The notes beneath the pieces are model-generated. The model saw nothing but the letters and a program-made list of their open reading frames with translations. It searched no databases and was not told where the DNA came from. Below are positions 54,185-62,829 of a stretch of 64,000 bases of DNA, one piece after another. The translations under genes were made by a program, and so were the position numbers. The stretch covers positions 62,001-126,000 of the forward strand of contig JAWXVA010000001.1 in the NCBI GenBank assembly GCA_044425815.1. The letters are read 5' to 3'. The stretch's first letter is position 1. Every line of letters begins with the position of its first letter. The DNA is from CAUPWF01 sp044425815 (GTDB lineage Bacteria > Bacillota > Clostridia > Lachnospirales > Lachnospiraceae).

Positions 54185-55333
54185 ATGAAGTACAAATATC
54201 CACATTACTATAAAGAATTCCAATGTATAGCAAGTGCGTGTGAAGCGACATGTTGTGCAGGGTGGGAAATTGTGATTGATGAGGAAAGTGTTGGAAAATA
54301 CTTAGAAATACGAACAGATTTTGGTAATCGGTTATGTAATTCTATTGATTTTAAAGAGGGCGTATTTCACCAAGATAACAAGAAACGATGTGCATTTTTA
54401 AATGATAATAATTTATGTGATATTTATGCTGAATTAGGTGAGGAATATTTATGCTACACTTGTGAGAGGTATCCACGTCATATAGAAGAATTCGAAGAAG
54501 TAAATGAAGTTTCGTTGTCTATTTCTTGCCCAGAAGTTGCAAAACGAATGCTTGATATGACAGAAAAAGTCACTTTTTATGAGGAAGAGATAGATGAAGA
54601 AGTGGAAGAATTTGAAGAATTCGATTTTTTGTTCTATGAGTTGTTATATGAATTGCGGGAGTTGATATTTCGGATTTTACAAAACCGAGAAATACCAATA
54701 ATGAAAAGAATGGAATGGACATCAAATTTAGCATGTGAAGTACAAAAGAAAATAGATGCATATCAGCTATTTGAGCTAGAAGATGTGATAGAAAAACATG
54801 AAAAATTTTATCATACAAAAGGCCTGATGGAAAAAGAATTACAAGAACCGGAACAATTTGAAATAGAAAAAAAAGCACAAGATAAAAAAGCACAATATGA
54901 AAAAAATCAAGAATACTTAGAGTATCTCTATCAAGTGGAAGTGTTGCAAGAGGATTGGAGACCCAAATTAGATGCATGGAAAACGCATCTTTATGACATA
55001 ACATTCGAAGAATATTGGAATCAGCGAGATAAATTCGTATCTTGTTATCAAAACAAATTGGAATATATGAAAGAACAAATAATGATATATTTTATCTATA
55101 GCTATTTTTGTGGTGCAGTGTACGATGGAGAAGTGTTATCAAAATATTTATTAGCGCATGTGTCCACGAATATTATAGAAGAATTATGGTTTGCTCAGTA
55201 TCTTGAAAAGAAAGAACCTTGTTTAGATGAGTTGTTTTATAAAGTAGTCTATCAATACGCAAGAGAGATAGAACACTCAGATCAGAACATAGAAACATTA
55301 GAAGAGTTAATTGACAGAAATAGTAATAAATGA
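54185..55333 (+). CDS. fliB: FliB-family flagellin lysine-N-methylase
   Basis: A 382-residue protein whose Cys-rich N-terminus (CEATCCAGWEIVID, then CAFLNDNNLCDIY and CYTCERYPRH) matches FliB, which methylates lysines of flagellin in Salmonella. The Cys set may hold an iron-sulfur cluster, as proposed for the related CxxCC proteins. The middle is a long acidic and then Lys/Gln-rich coiled region (about 135-255). The C-terminal part is helical. No flagellin or other flagellar gene is in the window, so its target is unknown here. It lies 44 bp after the acyltransferase-like gene. Confidence 0.82.
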   Translation: MKYKYPHYYKEFQCIASACEATCCAGWEIVIDEESVGKYLEIRTDFGNRLCNSIDFKEGVFHQDNKKRCAFLNDNNLCDIYAELGEEYLCYTCERYPRHIEEFEEVNEVSLSISCPEVAKRMLDMTEKVTFYEEEIDEEVEEFEEFDFLFYELLYELRELIFRILQNREIPIMKRMEWTSNLACEVQKKIDAYQLFELEDVIEKHEKFYHTKGLMEKELQEPEQFEIEKKAQDKKAQYEKNQEYLEYLYQVEVLQEDWRPKLDAWKTHLYDITFEEYWNQRDKFVSCYQNKLEYMKEQIMIYFIYSYFCGAVYDGEVLSKYLLAHVSTNIIEELWFAQYLEKKEPCLDELFYKVVYQYAREIEHSDQNIETLEELIDRNSNK

Positions 55334-55377
55334 TACACTCGCTTTAGCAAATAAATACATTAAAGAGGTAAAGCGAA

Positions 55378-57012
55378 ATGCCAATTACGAATATTTTAGA
55401 ACGAAACTGTCGTCTTTATGGCGAGGATATTTGTTTAGTAGAAATTAACCCACAACAGCAAGAAAATCGACGTATTACATGGAAGGAATATGAACTGATA
55501 GAAGCAACACCGTCGACACATTATCGTAGAGAAATATCATGGAATGTGTTTGATGAAAAGGCAAATCGTTTTGCGAATTTATTGATTAGCCGTGGAATTA
55601 AAAAAGGAGATAAAGTAGCGATCCTCCTAGTGAATTCCTTAGAGTGGCTTCCGATATATTTTGGCATCTTAAAGGCAGGCGCAATCGTAGTACCATTGAA
55701 TTTCCGATATTCTTCGGAAGAAATTGAATATTGTGTGAAGAAAGCAGATGTTGATATTTTGATATTTGGTTCTGAGTTTATAGGACGTGTTGAGGAAATA
55801 GCAGATGTGATTAGCAAGAATCGCCTGTTGTTCTATGTAGGTGTAAATCCACCGACTTTTGCAGAAGATTACAATGCATTGACACTGAATTGTTCAAGTC
55901 AACCACCTAATATAACATTGGTAGATGACGAAGATGCAGCTATTTATTTTTCATCAGGTACGACGGGATTTCCAAAAGCAATTTTACATAACCATACAAG
56001 CTTGATGCATGCATGTAATACAGAACAGTCGCATCATGGACAGACGCGAGATGATATATTTTTATGCATTCCACCACTTTATCATACAGGAGCGAAGATG
56101 CATTGGTTCGGAAGCTTTTTAGCTGGGAGCAAGGGCGTTTTGTTAAAAGGAACACAACCAGAATTTATCCTAAATGCAGTTTCAAAAGAAAAATGTACGA
56201 TAGTATGGCTATTAGTTCCTTGGGCACAAGATATTTTAGATGCGCTAGATAGAGGTGACGTGAAAATAGAAGACTATGAATTGAAGCAGTGGAGACTTAT
56301 GCATATCGGTGCACAGCCAGTGCCACCAAGTCTAATCAAGCGCTGGATGGAATATTTTCCAAATCATCAATATGATACCAATTATGGGTTGAGTGAATCT
56401 ATTGGACCAGGTTCGGTACATTTGGGGGTAGAAAATATTCATAAGATTGGTGCAATTGGAAAAGCGGGATATGGTTGGAAAACTAATATCGTAGATGAGG
56501 CAGGTAACCCAGTCGAAAAAGGGGATGTAGGAGAATTAATCTTGCAAGGACCAGGTCTCATGACTTGTTATTATAAAGATAGAAAATCTACAGATGAGGT
56601 ATTAAAAGGCGGTTGGCTTTATACTGGAGATATGGCTCGTGAAGATGAAGATGGATTTATTTTCCTTGTGGATCGAAAAAAGGATGTAATTATCAGTGGT
56701 GGGGAGAACCTATACCCTGTTCAGATTGAAGATTTTTTACGCAAGCATGATAGTATCAAAGATGTTGCTGTTATCGGGCTACCTGATAAACGACTTGGAG
56801 AAATGGCTGCTGCCATTGTTGAATTAAAGCAAAACCATTTGATTACTGAGGGAGATTTGGAAAGATTCTGTCAGAAATTACCAAGATACAAAAGACCTCA
56901 GAAATTTATATTTGCAGAAGTACCACGTAATCCGACAGGAAAGATAGAAAAGCCGAAACTTCGAGATATCTATTGCGGAGAGAAGTTAGTAGAAGCACAA
57001 AACAGAGGATAA
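55378..57012 (+). CDS. Class I adenylate-forming enzyme (acyl-CoA synthetase-like)
   Basis: A 544-residue ATP-dependent ligase that activates a carboxylic acid as an acyl-AMP, then probably the CoA thioester. The AMP-binding loop is YFSSGTTGFPKAIL near 190-203; YGLSESIG, TGDMAREDEDGFIF and DRKKDVIISGGENLYP follow, and the C-terminal catalytic Lys is in NPTGKIEKPKLRD. The N-terminus carries an insert with two similar pieces (RITWKEYE and REISWNVFDEKANRF) before the usual fold. The acid cannot be named; medium or long-chain fatty acids are likely. It lies 44 bp after fliB and before a terminator. Confidence 0.88.
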   Translation: MPITNILERNCRLYGEDICLVEINPQQQENRRITWKEYELIEATPSTHYRREISWNVFDEKANRFANLLISRGIKKGDKVAILLVNSLEWLPIYFGILKAGAIVVPLNFRYSSEEIEYCVKKADVDILIFGSEFIGRVEEIADVISKNRLLFYVGVNPPTFAEDYNALTLNCSSQPPNITLVDDEDAAIYFSSGTTGFPKAILHNHTSLMHACNTEQSHHGQTRDDIFLCIPPLYHTGAKMHWFGSFLAGSKGVLLKGTQPEFILNAVSKEKCTIVWLLVPWAQDILDALDRGDVKIEDYELKQWRLMHIGAQPVPPSLIKRWMEYFPNHQYDTNYGLSESIGPGSVHLGVENIHKIGAIGKAGYGWKTNIVDEAGNPVEKGDVGELILQGPGLMTCYYKDRKSTDEVLKGGWLYTGDMAREDEDGFIFLVDRKKDVIISGGENLYPVQIEDFLRKHDSIKDVAVIGLPDKRLGEMAAAIVELKQNHLITEGDLERFCQKLPRYKRPQKFIFAEVPRNPTGKIEKPKLRDIYCGEKLVEAQNRG

Positions 57013-57034
57013 CAATTAGAATTATATTTATAAA

Positions 57035-57090
57035 AAGCCTATCTCTCACTTTGACGAGTATATCAAAGTAGGAGTTAGGCTTGTGTTTTT
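57035..57090. terminator. Terminator between convergent acyl-CoA synthetase and pyrI
   Basis: AAGCCTATCTCTCACTTTGA pairs imperfectly with TCAAAGTAGGAGTTAGGCTT. A T run follows at 57086-57090 on the plus strand. Confidence 0.65.
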
Positions 57091-57103
57091 ATAGCACGAA
57101 GTA

Positions 57104-57547
57104 TTATTGTTTTTTATTCCATTTCTCTTCACAATATTTACAGCGATAAGTCTCAGTATCCTTATCGGTAAGATTGAATACATGATCTAACTCTGTTTCT
57201 ATGGAAGTGATGCATCTTGGGTTTTTGCACTTGATAACATTTACAATTTGAGATGGAAGATAAAGTTTCTTCTTAGCGACGATTTCTTCTCCTTTGATAA
57301 TGTTAACTGTAATATTATGGTCGATAAACCCTAAAATATCCAAATCTACAAAGTCTATAGGACATTCGATTTTAATAATGTCTTTCTTGCCGATTTTGCT
57401 ACTTTTCGCATTTTTTATGATAGCAACGCAACAATCCAATTTGTCGAGATTTAGATGTTTATAAATCTCCATACTTTTTCCAGCTTGGATGTGATCCAAT
57501 ACAAATCCTTCTGAAATACTACCTACGTTTAATGTATGATTTACCAT
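57104..57547 (-). CDS. pyrI: Aspartate carbamoyltransferase regulatory subunit
   Basis: PyrI binds nucleotide effectors and assembles with PyrB. The 147 residues include the N-terminal allosteric domain (DCCVAIIKNAKSSKIG, IDFVDLDILGFIDHN) and the C-terminal zinc domain with CKNPRC and CKYCEEKW, giving four Cys ligands. It follows pyrB by 27 bp on the minus strand. Its presence means that control of aspartate carbamoyltransferase is allosteric, as in enteric bacteria and many Clostridia, unlike Bacillus. Confidence 0.95.
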   Translation of the reverse strand: MVNHTLNVGSISEGFVLDHIQAGKSMEIYKHLNLDKLDCCVAIIKNAKSSKIGKKDIIKIECPIDFVDLDILGFIDHNITVNIIKGEEIVAKKKLYLPSQIVNVIKCKNPRCITSIETELDHVFNLTDKDTETYRCKYCEEKWNKKQ

Positions 57548-57574
57548 ATATGACTCCTTTCTATGGTTGAATGA

Positions 57575-58495
57575 TTAAGAAACTTTGATATTGAGTAGCG
57601 TAAGAATGAGAGCCATACGAACATATACGCCGTATTGTACTTGTTTGAAGTAAACCGCTCTAGGATCTTTGTCGATTTCGGTACTGATTTCATTCACACG
57701 TGGCAATGGATGTAATACAAGCATATCCTCTTTGGCTAATTCCATTTTCTTGGAATCTAGAATGTAAAAATCTTTCATTCTTACATAATCTTCTTCGTTG
57801 AAGAAACGCTCTTTTTGCACACGGGTCATGTATAGTAAATCAAGGGATGGCATCGCATCTTCTAATCGTACAACTTCTTCGTAAGGAATAGAATGTTTGT
57901 CCAACACATCTTGGCGCATGTAACTTGGTAGGCGTAATTCTTCTGGAGAAATTAGCACGAATTTAATATTACTATAGCGAGAAAGTGCATGGATGAGTGA
58001 ATGAACAGTTCGTCCAAATTTCAAGTCTCCACATAGTCCTATTGTAAGATTATCAAGGTGTCCTTTTTCGGTGCGGATAGTTAATAGGTCAGTTAAGGTT
58101 TGGGTTGGATGTTGATGTCCACCATCGCCAGCATTGATAATAGGGATAGAAGAGTACTCGCAAGCAACCATTGGCGCACCTTCTTTTGGATGGCGCATAG
58201 CAACGATGTTGGCATAACAAGAAACAGTTCGAATGGTATCTGCTACAGTTTCCCCTTTACTAGCAGAGCTAGAGTCAGCATTGGAAAATCCCATGATGTT
58301 ACCACCGAGGTTGAGCATTGCTGCTTCATGACTCAAGCGGGTTCTTGTGCTTGGCTCGTAGAAGAGTGTAGCAAGGGTTTTTCCAGCACACGCTTGCGCA
58401 TATTTGCTAGGACAGTGTTCAATATCGTTAGCTAAATCTAATATAGCAGTTATTTCTTCGATTGTTAAATCTAAAGGACTCATTAAATGTTTCAT
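57575..58495 (-). CDS. pyrB: Aspartate carbamoyltransferase catalytic subunit
   Basis: PyrB joins carbamoyl phosphate and aspartate in pyrimidine synthesis. The 306 residues match the family. The carbamoyl phosphate site is YEPSTRTRLSHEAAM near 51-65, SSSASKGET (the mobile 80s loop) follows near 76-84, and HPTQTLTDL and HPLPRVNEIS are present. It is the second gene of a leftward operon (nitroreductase, pyrB, pyrI). No PyrR attenuator is visible in the leader at 59053-59082. Confidence 0.96.
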   Translation of the reverse strand: MKHLMSPLDLTIEEITAILDLANDIEHCPSKYAQACAGKTLATLFYEPSTRTRLSHEAAMLNLGGNIMGFSNADSSSASKGETVADTIRTVSCYANIVAMRHPKEGAPMVACEYSSIPIINAGDGGHQHPTQTLTDLLTIRTEKGHLDNLTIGLCGDLKFGRTVHSLIHALSRYSNIKFVLISPEELRLPSYMRQDVLDKHSIPYEEVVRLEDAMPSLDLLYMTRVQKERFFNEEDYVRMKDFYILDSKKMELAKEDMLVLHPLPRVNEISTEIDKDPRAVYFKQVQYGVYVRMALILTLLNIKVS

Positions 58496-58515
58496 AAGTG
58501 CACTTCCTTTCAGGT

Positions 58516-59052
58516 CTATTTGTATGTTAATAATGTCTCGACGGGTTTTCTCTTAGGGGCTTCAGGAGCAATGTCAGGGTAGCCAATTGCTACGAGACAC
58601 ATCAAAGTCTGTTCTGCAGGAATATCTAATAATTCTGTGATTTTTTCTTCATCAAATAATCCAAGTATTACAGTTCCAAGACCAGCTTCATGAGCTGCAA
58701 GGGAAAATGTCTGTGTAGCAACTCCTGCATCAAACATTTGCCAACAATCTTCTTTAGGCGTAGAAAAAGAGCCATCTCGCTCATAACCACAACGCTCTTT
58801 AATATAAGTGATTGCCATCAGTACTGGGACTTGACGAATGGTGTTAGCGTTAAATTCATTGGTATAATTAGCAGCGATTGTCTCTATCAAATCAGAGTCT
58901 TCAATTGCGATATATCGAGTAATCTGTGTATTCTTCCAAGATGGTGCATAAGAAGCAGTGAAAATAATATCTTCTAGAATAGCATGGTCAATAGGGTCTT
59001 TCTTGAATTTGCGAATACTACGTCGTGTTTTGATACCTTCTTTTAATTCCAT
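58516..59052 (-). CDS. Nitroreductase-family flavoprotein
   Basis: A 178-residue FMN-dependent oxidoreductase. I set the start at 59052 (MELKEGIKTRRSIRKF), with AAGGAGG eight bases upstream, over a non-ATG start 27 bases earlier. KTRRSIRKF is the FMN-binding N-terminus, ASYAPSWKNTQ and GLGTVILG are typical. Substrates are nitro compounds or quinones; the natural one is unknown. It is the first gene of an operon with pyrBI, 20 bp upstream of pyrB, and has a good promoter (59082-59110). The association with pyrimidine synthesis is unexplained. Confidence 0.9.
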   Translation of the reverse strand: MELKEGIKTRRSIRKFKKDPIDHAILEDIIFTASYAPSWKNTQITRYIAIEDSDLIETIAANYTNEFNANTIRQVPVLMAITYIKERCGYERDGSFSTPKEDCWQMFDAGVATQTFSLAAHEAGLGTVILGLFDEEKITELLDIPAEQTLMCLVAIGYPDIAPEAPKRKPVETLLTYK

Positions 59053-59081
59053 AATAATCCTCCTTTTATTACGTTTCACTT

Positions 59082-59110
59082 ATTATAAAGCATAACAAAA
59101 ATATTTACAA
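59082..59110 (-). promoter_or_regulatory. Sigma-A promoter of the nitroreductase-pyrBI operon
   Basis: On the minus strand TTGTAA (59105-59110) and a perfect TATAAT (59082-59087) are 17 bp apart, 30 bp upstream of the nitroreductase start. Confidence 0.65.
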
Positions 59111-59194
59111 TAACAGAGGTTATGTTTTTCAGTGGAAATTTTATTGTATTCGTATTATAATGATTCAATAGTTTGCATAAAAGGAGAAAATACT

Positions 59195-60322
59195 GTGGCA
59201 TTAGAAGACATGAGAGAACGCATCGATTGTATCGATAAACAAATAGTAGCATTATATGAAGAGCGCATGAAGATTTCAGAAGAGGTGGGGCGTTATAAGC
59301 TAGAGACGGGGAAGAAGGTATTTGATAAGGAGCGAGAAAACGAGAAACTTGCATCAGTAGAATTACTTGCAAGCTCAGGACTGAATAAAGTGGGGATAAG
59401 AGAATTATACGAGCATATTATGTCTGTGAGCCGAAAATTACAATATAGATTATTGGCAGAGCACCATGCAATAGAACAATCAACATTTACTCAAATAGAG
59501 GCATTAGAATCAAAAAATGCAAAGGTGGTATTTCAAGGTGTGGAAGGTGCGTATAGCCAAATGGCATTACATAAATATTTTGGAGAAGATATTAAAACGA
59601 TATCGGTAGAAACCTTTAAAGATGCGATGAAATCTATCGAAGAAGGACAAGCAGATTATGCAGTGCTTCCGATTGAAAATTCATCAGCAGGTCCAGTGAC
59701 ACAAGTGTATGATTTACTTGTGAATTTTGAAAATTATATTGTGGGAGAAATATCATTACCGATAGAACATACGTTAGCGGTTTTGCCAGGCACCAAGCTA
59801 TCGGATATAGTACGAGTATATTCACATCCACAAGCATTGATGCAAAGTGAGAAGTTTTTAGATGCCCATCGTAAAATGGAACAAATAAGTGTAGCGAATA
59901 CAGCGGTTGCAGCACAGCAGGTTTTAGCCGATGCAGATAAAACACAAGCAGCAATTTGTAGCGCAGGAGCAGCAAAATTGTATGGGTTGGAGATATTAGA
60001 AAACAAGACAAATCACAATGATAATAATACGACAAGATTTATAGTTATTACAAATAGGAAGGTCTTTGTGGAAGGCGCTAATAAAATTAGTATTTGTTTT
60101 GAAATTCCGCATGAAAGCGGTTCGTTATACCGTTTGTTGTCGAACTTCATTTATAATGATTTGAATATGACCAAGATAGAATCCCGACCAATTGAAGGAA
60201 GAACATGGGAGTATCGATTTTTTATAGATTTTGAAGGTGATATGGAAAGTGCATCAGTAAAAAATGCATTGATAGGAGTGCAAGAAGAAGCGAAAAATCT
60301 ACAGATTTTAGGGAATTATTAG
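59195..60322 (+). CDS. pheA: Bifunctional chorismate mutase / prephenate dehydratase
   Basis: PheA turns chorismate into prephenate and then phenylpyruvate. The protein is 375 residues with a GTG start at 59195, eight bases after AAGGAG; a frame open to 59132 has no ribosome site. Domains are AroQ chorismate mutase (about 1-85, LEDMRERIDCIDKQIVALYEERM-type start), prephenate dehydratase (about 105-285, FQGVEGAYSQMA and NTTRFIVI, the TRF motif) and a C-terminal ACT domain (ESRPIEGRTWEYRFF) that binds phenylalanine for feedback. It diverges from the pyrBI operon. A TATAAT at 59156-59161 is a probable -10 box with a weak -35. Confidence 0.94.
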   Translation: MALEDMRERIDCIDKQIVALYEERMKISEEVGRYKLETGKKVFDKERENEKLASVELLASSGLNKVGIRELYEHIMSVSRKLQYRLLAEHHAIEQSTFTQIEALESKNAKVVFQGVEGAYSQMALHKYFGEDIKTISVETFKDAMKSIEEGQADYAVLPIENSSAGPVTQVYDLLVNFENYIVGEISLPIEHTLAVLPGTKLSDIVRVYSHPQALMQSEKFLDAHRKMEQISVANTAVAAQQVLADADKTQAAICSAGAAKLYGLEILENKTNHNDNNTTRFIVITNRKVFVEGANKISICFEIPHESGSLYRLLSNFIYNDLNMTKIESRPIEGRTWEYRFFIDFEGDMESASVKNALIGVQEEAKNLQILGNY

Positions 60323-60382
60323 AGTGAATATAGGAATGAAGAGCGAGTGTTACTAGGAGATACTCGCAAAGGGGAGGCGAAA

Positions 60383-61675
60383 ATGAGACTACAGGAATTG
60401 ATGATATATAGGGAATTATTGGAAGAACCCATTTTGCGTGACATGCATTTTCTAATGGAAAATGTAGAAAATTCGTATTACAACAAAGAGGACATGAAGG
60501 CATTATTATTTGATTGCATAAATGGGATTTTAGAGATAGCAGATGGACATGGATTCGAAGGAAATTTATGGCATGTATATTTGACCTATTTGCTAGCGAA
60601 CAATGAAAATGCATATAGCAAAGCGTGCGAAATCAAGGGAGCAGTTGAGGGAAGTATTAGCAAGGCAGCATTACATGATTTTCAAATTATGAAAGAATAC
60701 TTTGATTATGATGTGAGAATACTTGAAAAATCCCTTGAAGTTTCAGGGGTTTCACTGTTGTATCAGTACGAAACAGTGGAACATACTAAAAAATTATTTA
60801 ACAAAAGAATACGAAATCGTATCTGTGGTCTAGCAAAAGAATTGGAACAAGCGAATTCTTCAGATGTATTCCAAGGTACAGTAGCGATGTTTTATAAAGA
60901 TTTCGGAGTAGGAAAACTAGGTCTACACAAGGCGTTTCGAGTAGGTGTGGCAAATGGTGAAACGGAGATTGTACCAATTACGAATATAGCACATGTGCAT
61001 TTAGATGACTTGGTAGGATACGAGATTCCAAAGAAGAAATTGATTGATAATACAAAAGCATTTGTGGAGGGAAGAAAAGCGAACAATTGCTTGCTTTTTG
61101 GTGATGCAGGTACTGGAAAGTCTACTTGTGTGAAGGCGATTTTGAATCAATATTATGATCAAGGGCTACGTATGATAGAAGTGTATAAGCACCAATTTCA
61201 AAACTTAAACGATGTCATTGCACAGATTAAGAATAGAAATTACAAATTCATCATTTATATGGATGATTTATCGTTTGAAGAGTTTGAAATAGAATATAAA
61301 TATTTGAAGGCAGTTATCGAAGGTGGATTAGAGAAGAAACCAGAAAATGTATTGATCTATGCAACTTCGAATCGCAGACATTTAGTACGAGAAGAATTTG
61401 CGGATAAGCAAGGTCGTAGGGATGACTTACATGCATCAGATACAGTACAGGAAAAATTGTCTTTGGCAGCTAGATTTGGTGAATCCATTTTCTTTAATGG
61501 ACCAAGTAAGAAAGAATTTCAAGAAATCGTGAAAGTTCTGGCAGAAAAAAATGGCATTCAGATGGATGAGGCAGAATTATTCTTGGAATCTAATAAATGG
61601 GAGATGAGTCATGGTGGCAAATCAGGGAGAACGGCACAACAATTCATAGATCACTTGCTAGGTATTAGTGAATAG
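60383..61675 (+). CDS. DUF815-family ATP-binding protein
   Basis: A 430-residue cytosolic protein. The N-terminal half (about 1-215) is helical and unrecognised. The C-terminal half is an AAA-type ATPase of DUF815: Walker A is LLFGDAGTGKSTCVKAIL near 234-251, Walker B is FIIYMDDLSFEEFE, and ATSNRRHLV is the sensor region. The start at 60383 follows GGGGAGG. The family is usually a single-gene unit without an assigned role. A strong terminator follows at 61707-61754. Function is unknown beyond nucleotide binding. Confidence 0.85.
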   Translation: MRLQELMIYRELLEEPILRDMHFLMENVENSYYNKEDMKALLFDCINGILEIADGHGFEGNLWHVYLTYLLANNENAYSKACEIKGAVEGSISKAALHDFQIMKEYFDYDVRILEKSLEVSGVSLLYQYETVEHTKKLFNKRIRNRICGLAKELEQANSSDVFQGTVAMFYKDFGVGKLGLHKAFRVGVANGETEIVPITNIAHVHLDDLVGYEIPKKKLIDNTKAFVEGRKANNCLLFGDAGTGKSTCVKAILNQYYDQGLRMIEVYKHQFQNLNDVIAQIKNRNYKFIIYMDDLSFEEFEIEYKYLKAVIEGGLEKKPENVLIYATSNRRHLVREEFADKQGRRDDLHASDTVQEKLSLAARFGESIFFNGPSKKEFQEIVKVLAEKNGIQMDEAELFLESNKWEMSHGGKSGRTAQQFIDHLLGISE

Positions 61676-61706
61676 AATTTATGACTCAATAGATAGTTAA
61701 ATAAAG

Positions 61707-61754
61707 AGTGTATGAAATAGAGAGGAATAAGCATCTATTTCATACACTTTTTTT
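61707..61754 (+). terminator. Intrinsic terminator after DUF815 gene
   Basis: AGTGTATGAAATAG pairs perfectly with CTATTTCATACACT, followed by TTTTTTT. Confidence 0.9.
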
Positions 61755-61808
61755 ATGCGCTTTTTAGTGCGAGTTTATAATTAGGTTCAAAATCTTAAAT
61801 TTATCAAA

Positions 61809-61852
61809 TGTGATGGAAATGTGATGGAAGTGTGAGCAGTATGTGATATAAT
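61809..61852 (+). promoter_or_regulatory. Four TGTGA repeats at 11-bp period, with -10 box, before ABC exporter
   Basis: TGTGA begins at 61809, 61820, 61831 and 61842, exactly 11 bp apart, and the first two are inside near-identical TGTGATGGAA units. The last runs into a perfect TATAAT at 61847-61852. No good -35 box is present. The pattern fits an operator for an activator that binds one face of the helix, such as a response regulator. Confidence 0.55.
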
Positions 61853-61895
61853 GTTTGTTAACTTGTGAAAGTCAGACAGGAGAAAGGAGTAATAT

Positions 61896-62816
61896 ATGGA
61901 ATTATTAAAATTAGAAAACGTAACGAAAAAAATTAAACAGAAAACGATTGTAGACAATGTGAATTTAACGATCAATAGTGGTGAAATTGTTGGCTTTTTG
62001 GGACCGAATGGTGCAGGAAAAACCACTACGATTAAAATGATTATGGGATTGTTCTCTATTACAGAAGGAAATATCAGTATCTGTGGTCATGATGTGAGGA
62101 CAGATTTTGAAAATGCGATGAGGAATGTAGGTGCTATTGTAGAAAATCCTGACCTATACAAAAGATTAAGTGGGAGACAAAACTTAGAATATTTTGCGAA
62201 TTTCCATGGGAAAGAAGCTGTAGATAATATTGATTCGGTGGTAGAACTAGTGAAGATGAAAGAGCGTATTGATGATAAAGTAAAGAATTATTCATTAGGA
62301 ATGCGCCAAAGAGTTGGACTAGCACAAGCGATTCTACATATGCCATCATTACTCGTATTAGATGAGCCAACGAATGGATTGGACCCAATAGGAATTAAAG
62401 AAATGCGTGATTTATTAAAACATTTAGCGGAAAAATCAGATGCAGGTATCTTTATCTCGAGTCATTTACTTTCAGAGATGGAGCTGATTTGTGACAGAAT
62501 CTATATTATTGATAATGGTGTGATTATTGGTGAGAAAACAATAGGTGTAGATGAGAGTGAAGAAGTAGAGGTTTATCAATATACATTTTTAACAAGTGAT
62601 GACATAGCAGTATATAATCGATTCAAAGCAATGAACACAAATTGCGAGAAACTCGCGGAAGGCGTGAATCTTGTAATGCGCAATGATAAAATGCCAGGAA
62701 TTATTAAAGATTTAGTAGAACAAGGCATTCTGATATACGCAGTTAACAGACAACATCGATCATTGGAACAAGACTTTATTTCCATGACAGTAGGATCGAA
62801 AGAGCAGATATCGTAG
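61896..62816 (+). CDS. ABC transporter ATP-binding protein (BcrA-type)
   Basis: A 306-residue ATPase subunit. Walker A is GPNGAGKTTTIKM near 38-50, the signature is YSLGMRQRVGLAQAI, Walker B is LLVLDEPTNGLDP, and the H-loop is ISSHLLSEMELICD. The C-terminal 80 residues extend beyond the core, as in exporters that give resistance to bacitracin and lantibiotics. It precedes its permease by 13 bp. A row of 11-bp-spaced repeats overlaps the promoter, which suggests a dedicated regulator. No two-component genes are next to it upstream. Confidence 0.93.
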   Translation: MELLKLENVTKKIKQKTIVDNVNLTINSGEIVGFLGPNGAGKTTTIKMIMGLFSITEGNISICGHDVRTDFENAMRNVGAIVENPDLYKRLSGRQNLEYFANFHGKEAVDNIDSVVELVKMKERIDDKVKNYSLGMRQRVGLAQAILHMPSLLVLDEPTNGLDPIGIKEMRDLLKHLAEKSDAGIFISSHLLSEMELICDRIYIIDNGVIIGEKTIGVDESEEVEVYQYTFLTSDDIAVYNRFKAMNTNCEKLAEGVNLVMRNDKMPGIIKDLVEQGILIYAVNRQHRSLEQDFISMTVGSKEQIS

Positions 62817-62829
62817 GGAGGGAAATAAA

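Noticed and set aside
54570..55004. Minus-strand ORF of 144 codons inside fliB
   Set aside because: It mirrors an acidic, Lys/Gln-rich helical part of FliB, which produces open antisense frames by composition.
59634..60035. Minus-strand ORF of 133 codons inside pheA
   Set aside because: It lies opposite the conserved prephenate dehydratase domain and its translation has no protein-like features; it is a shadow frame.
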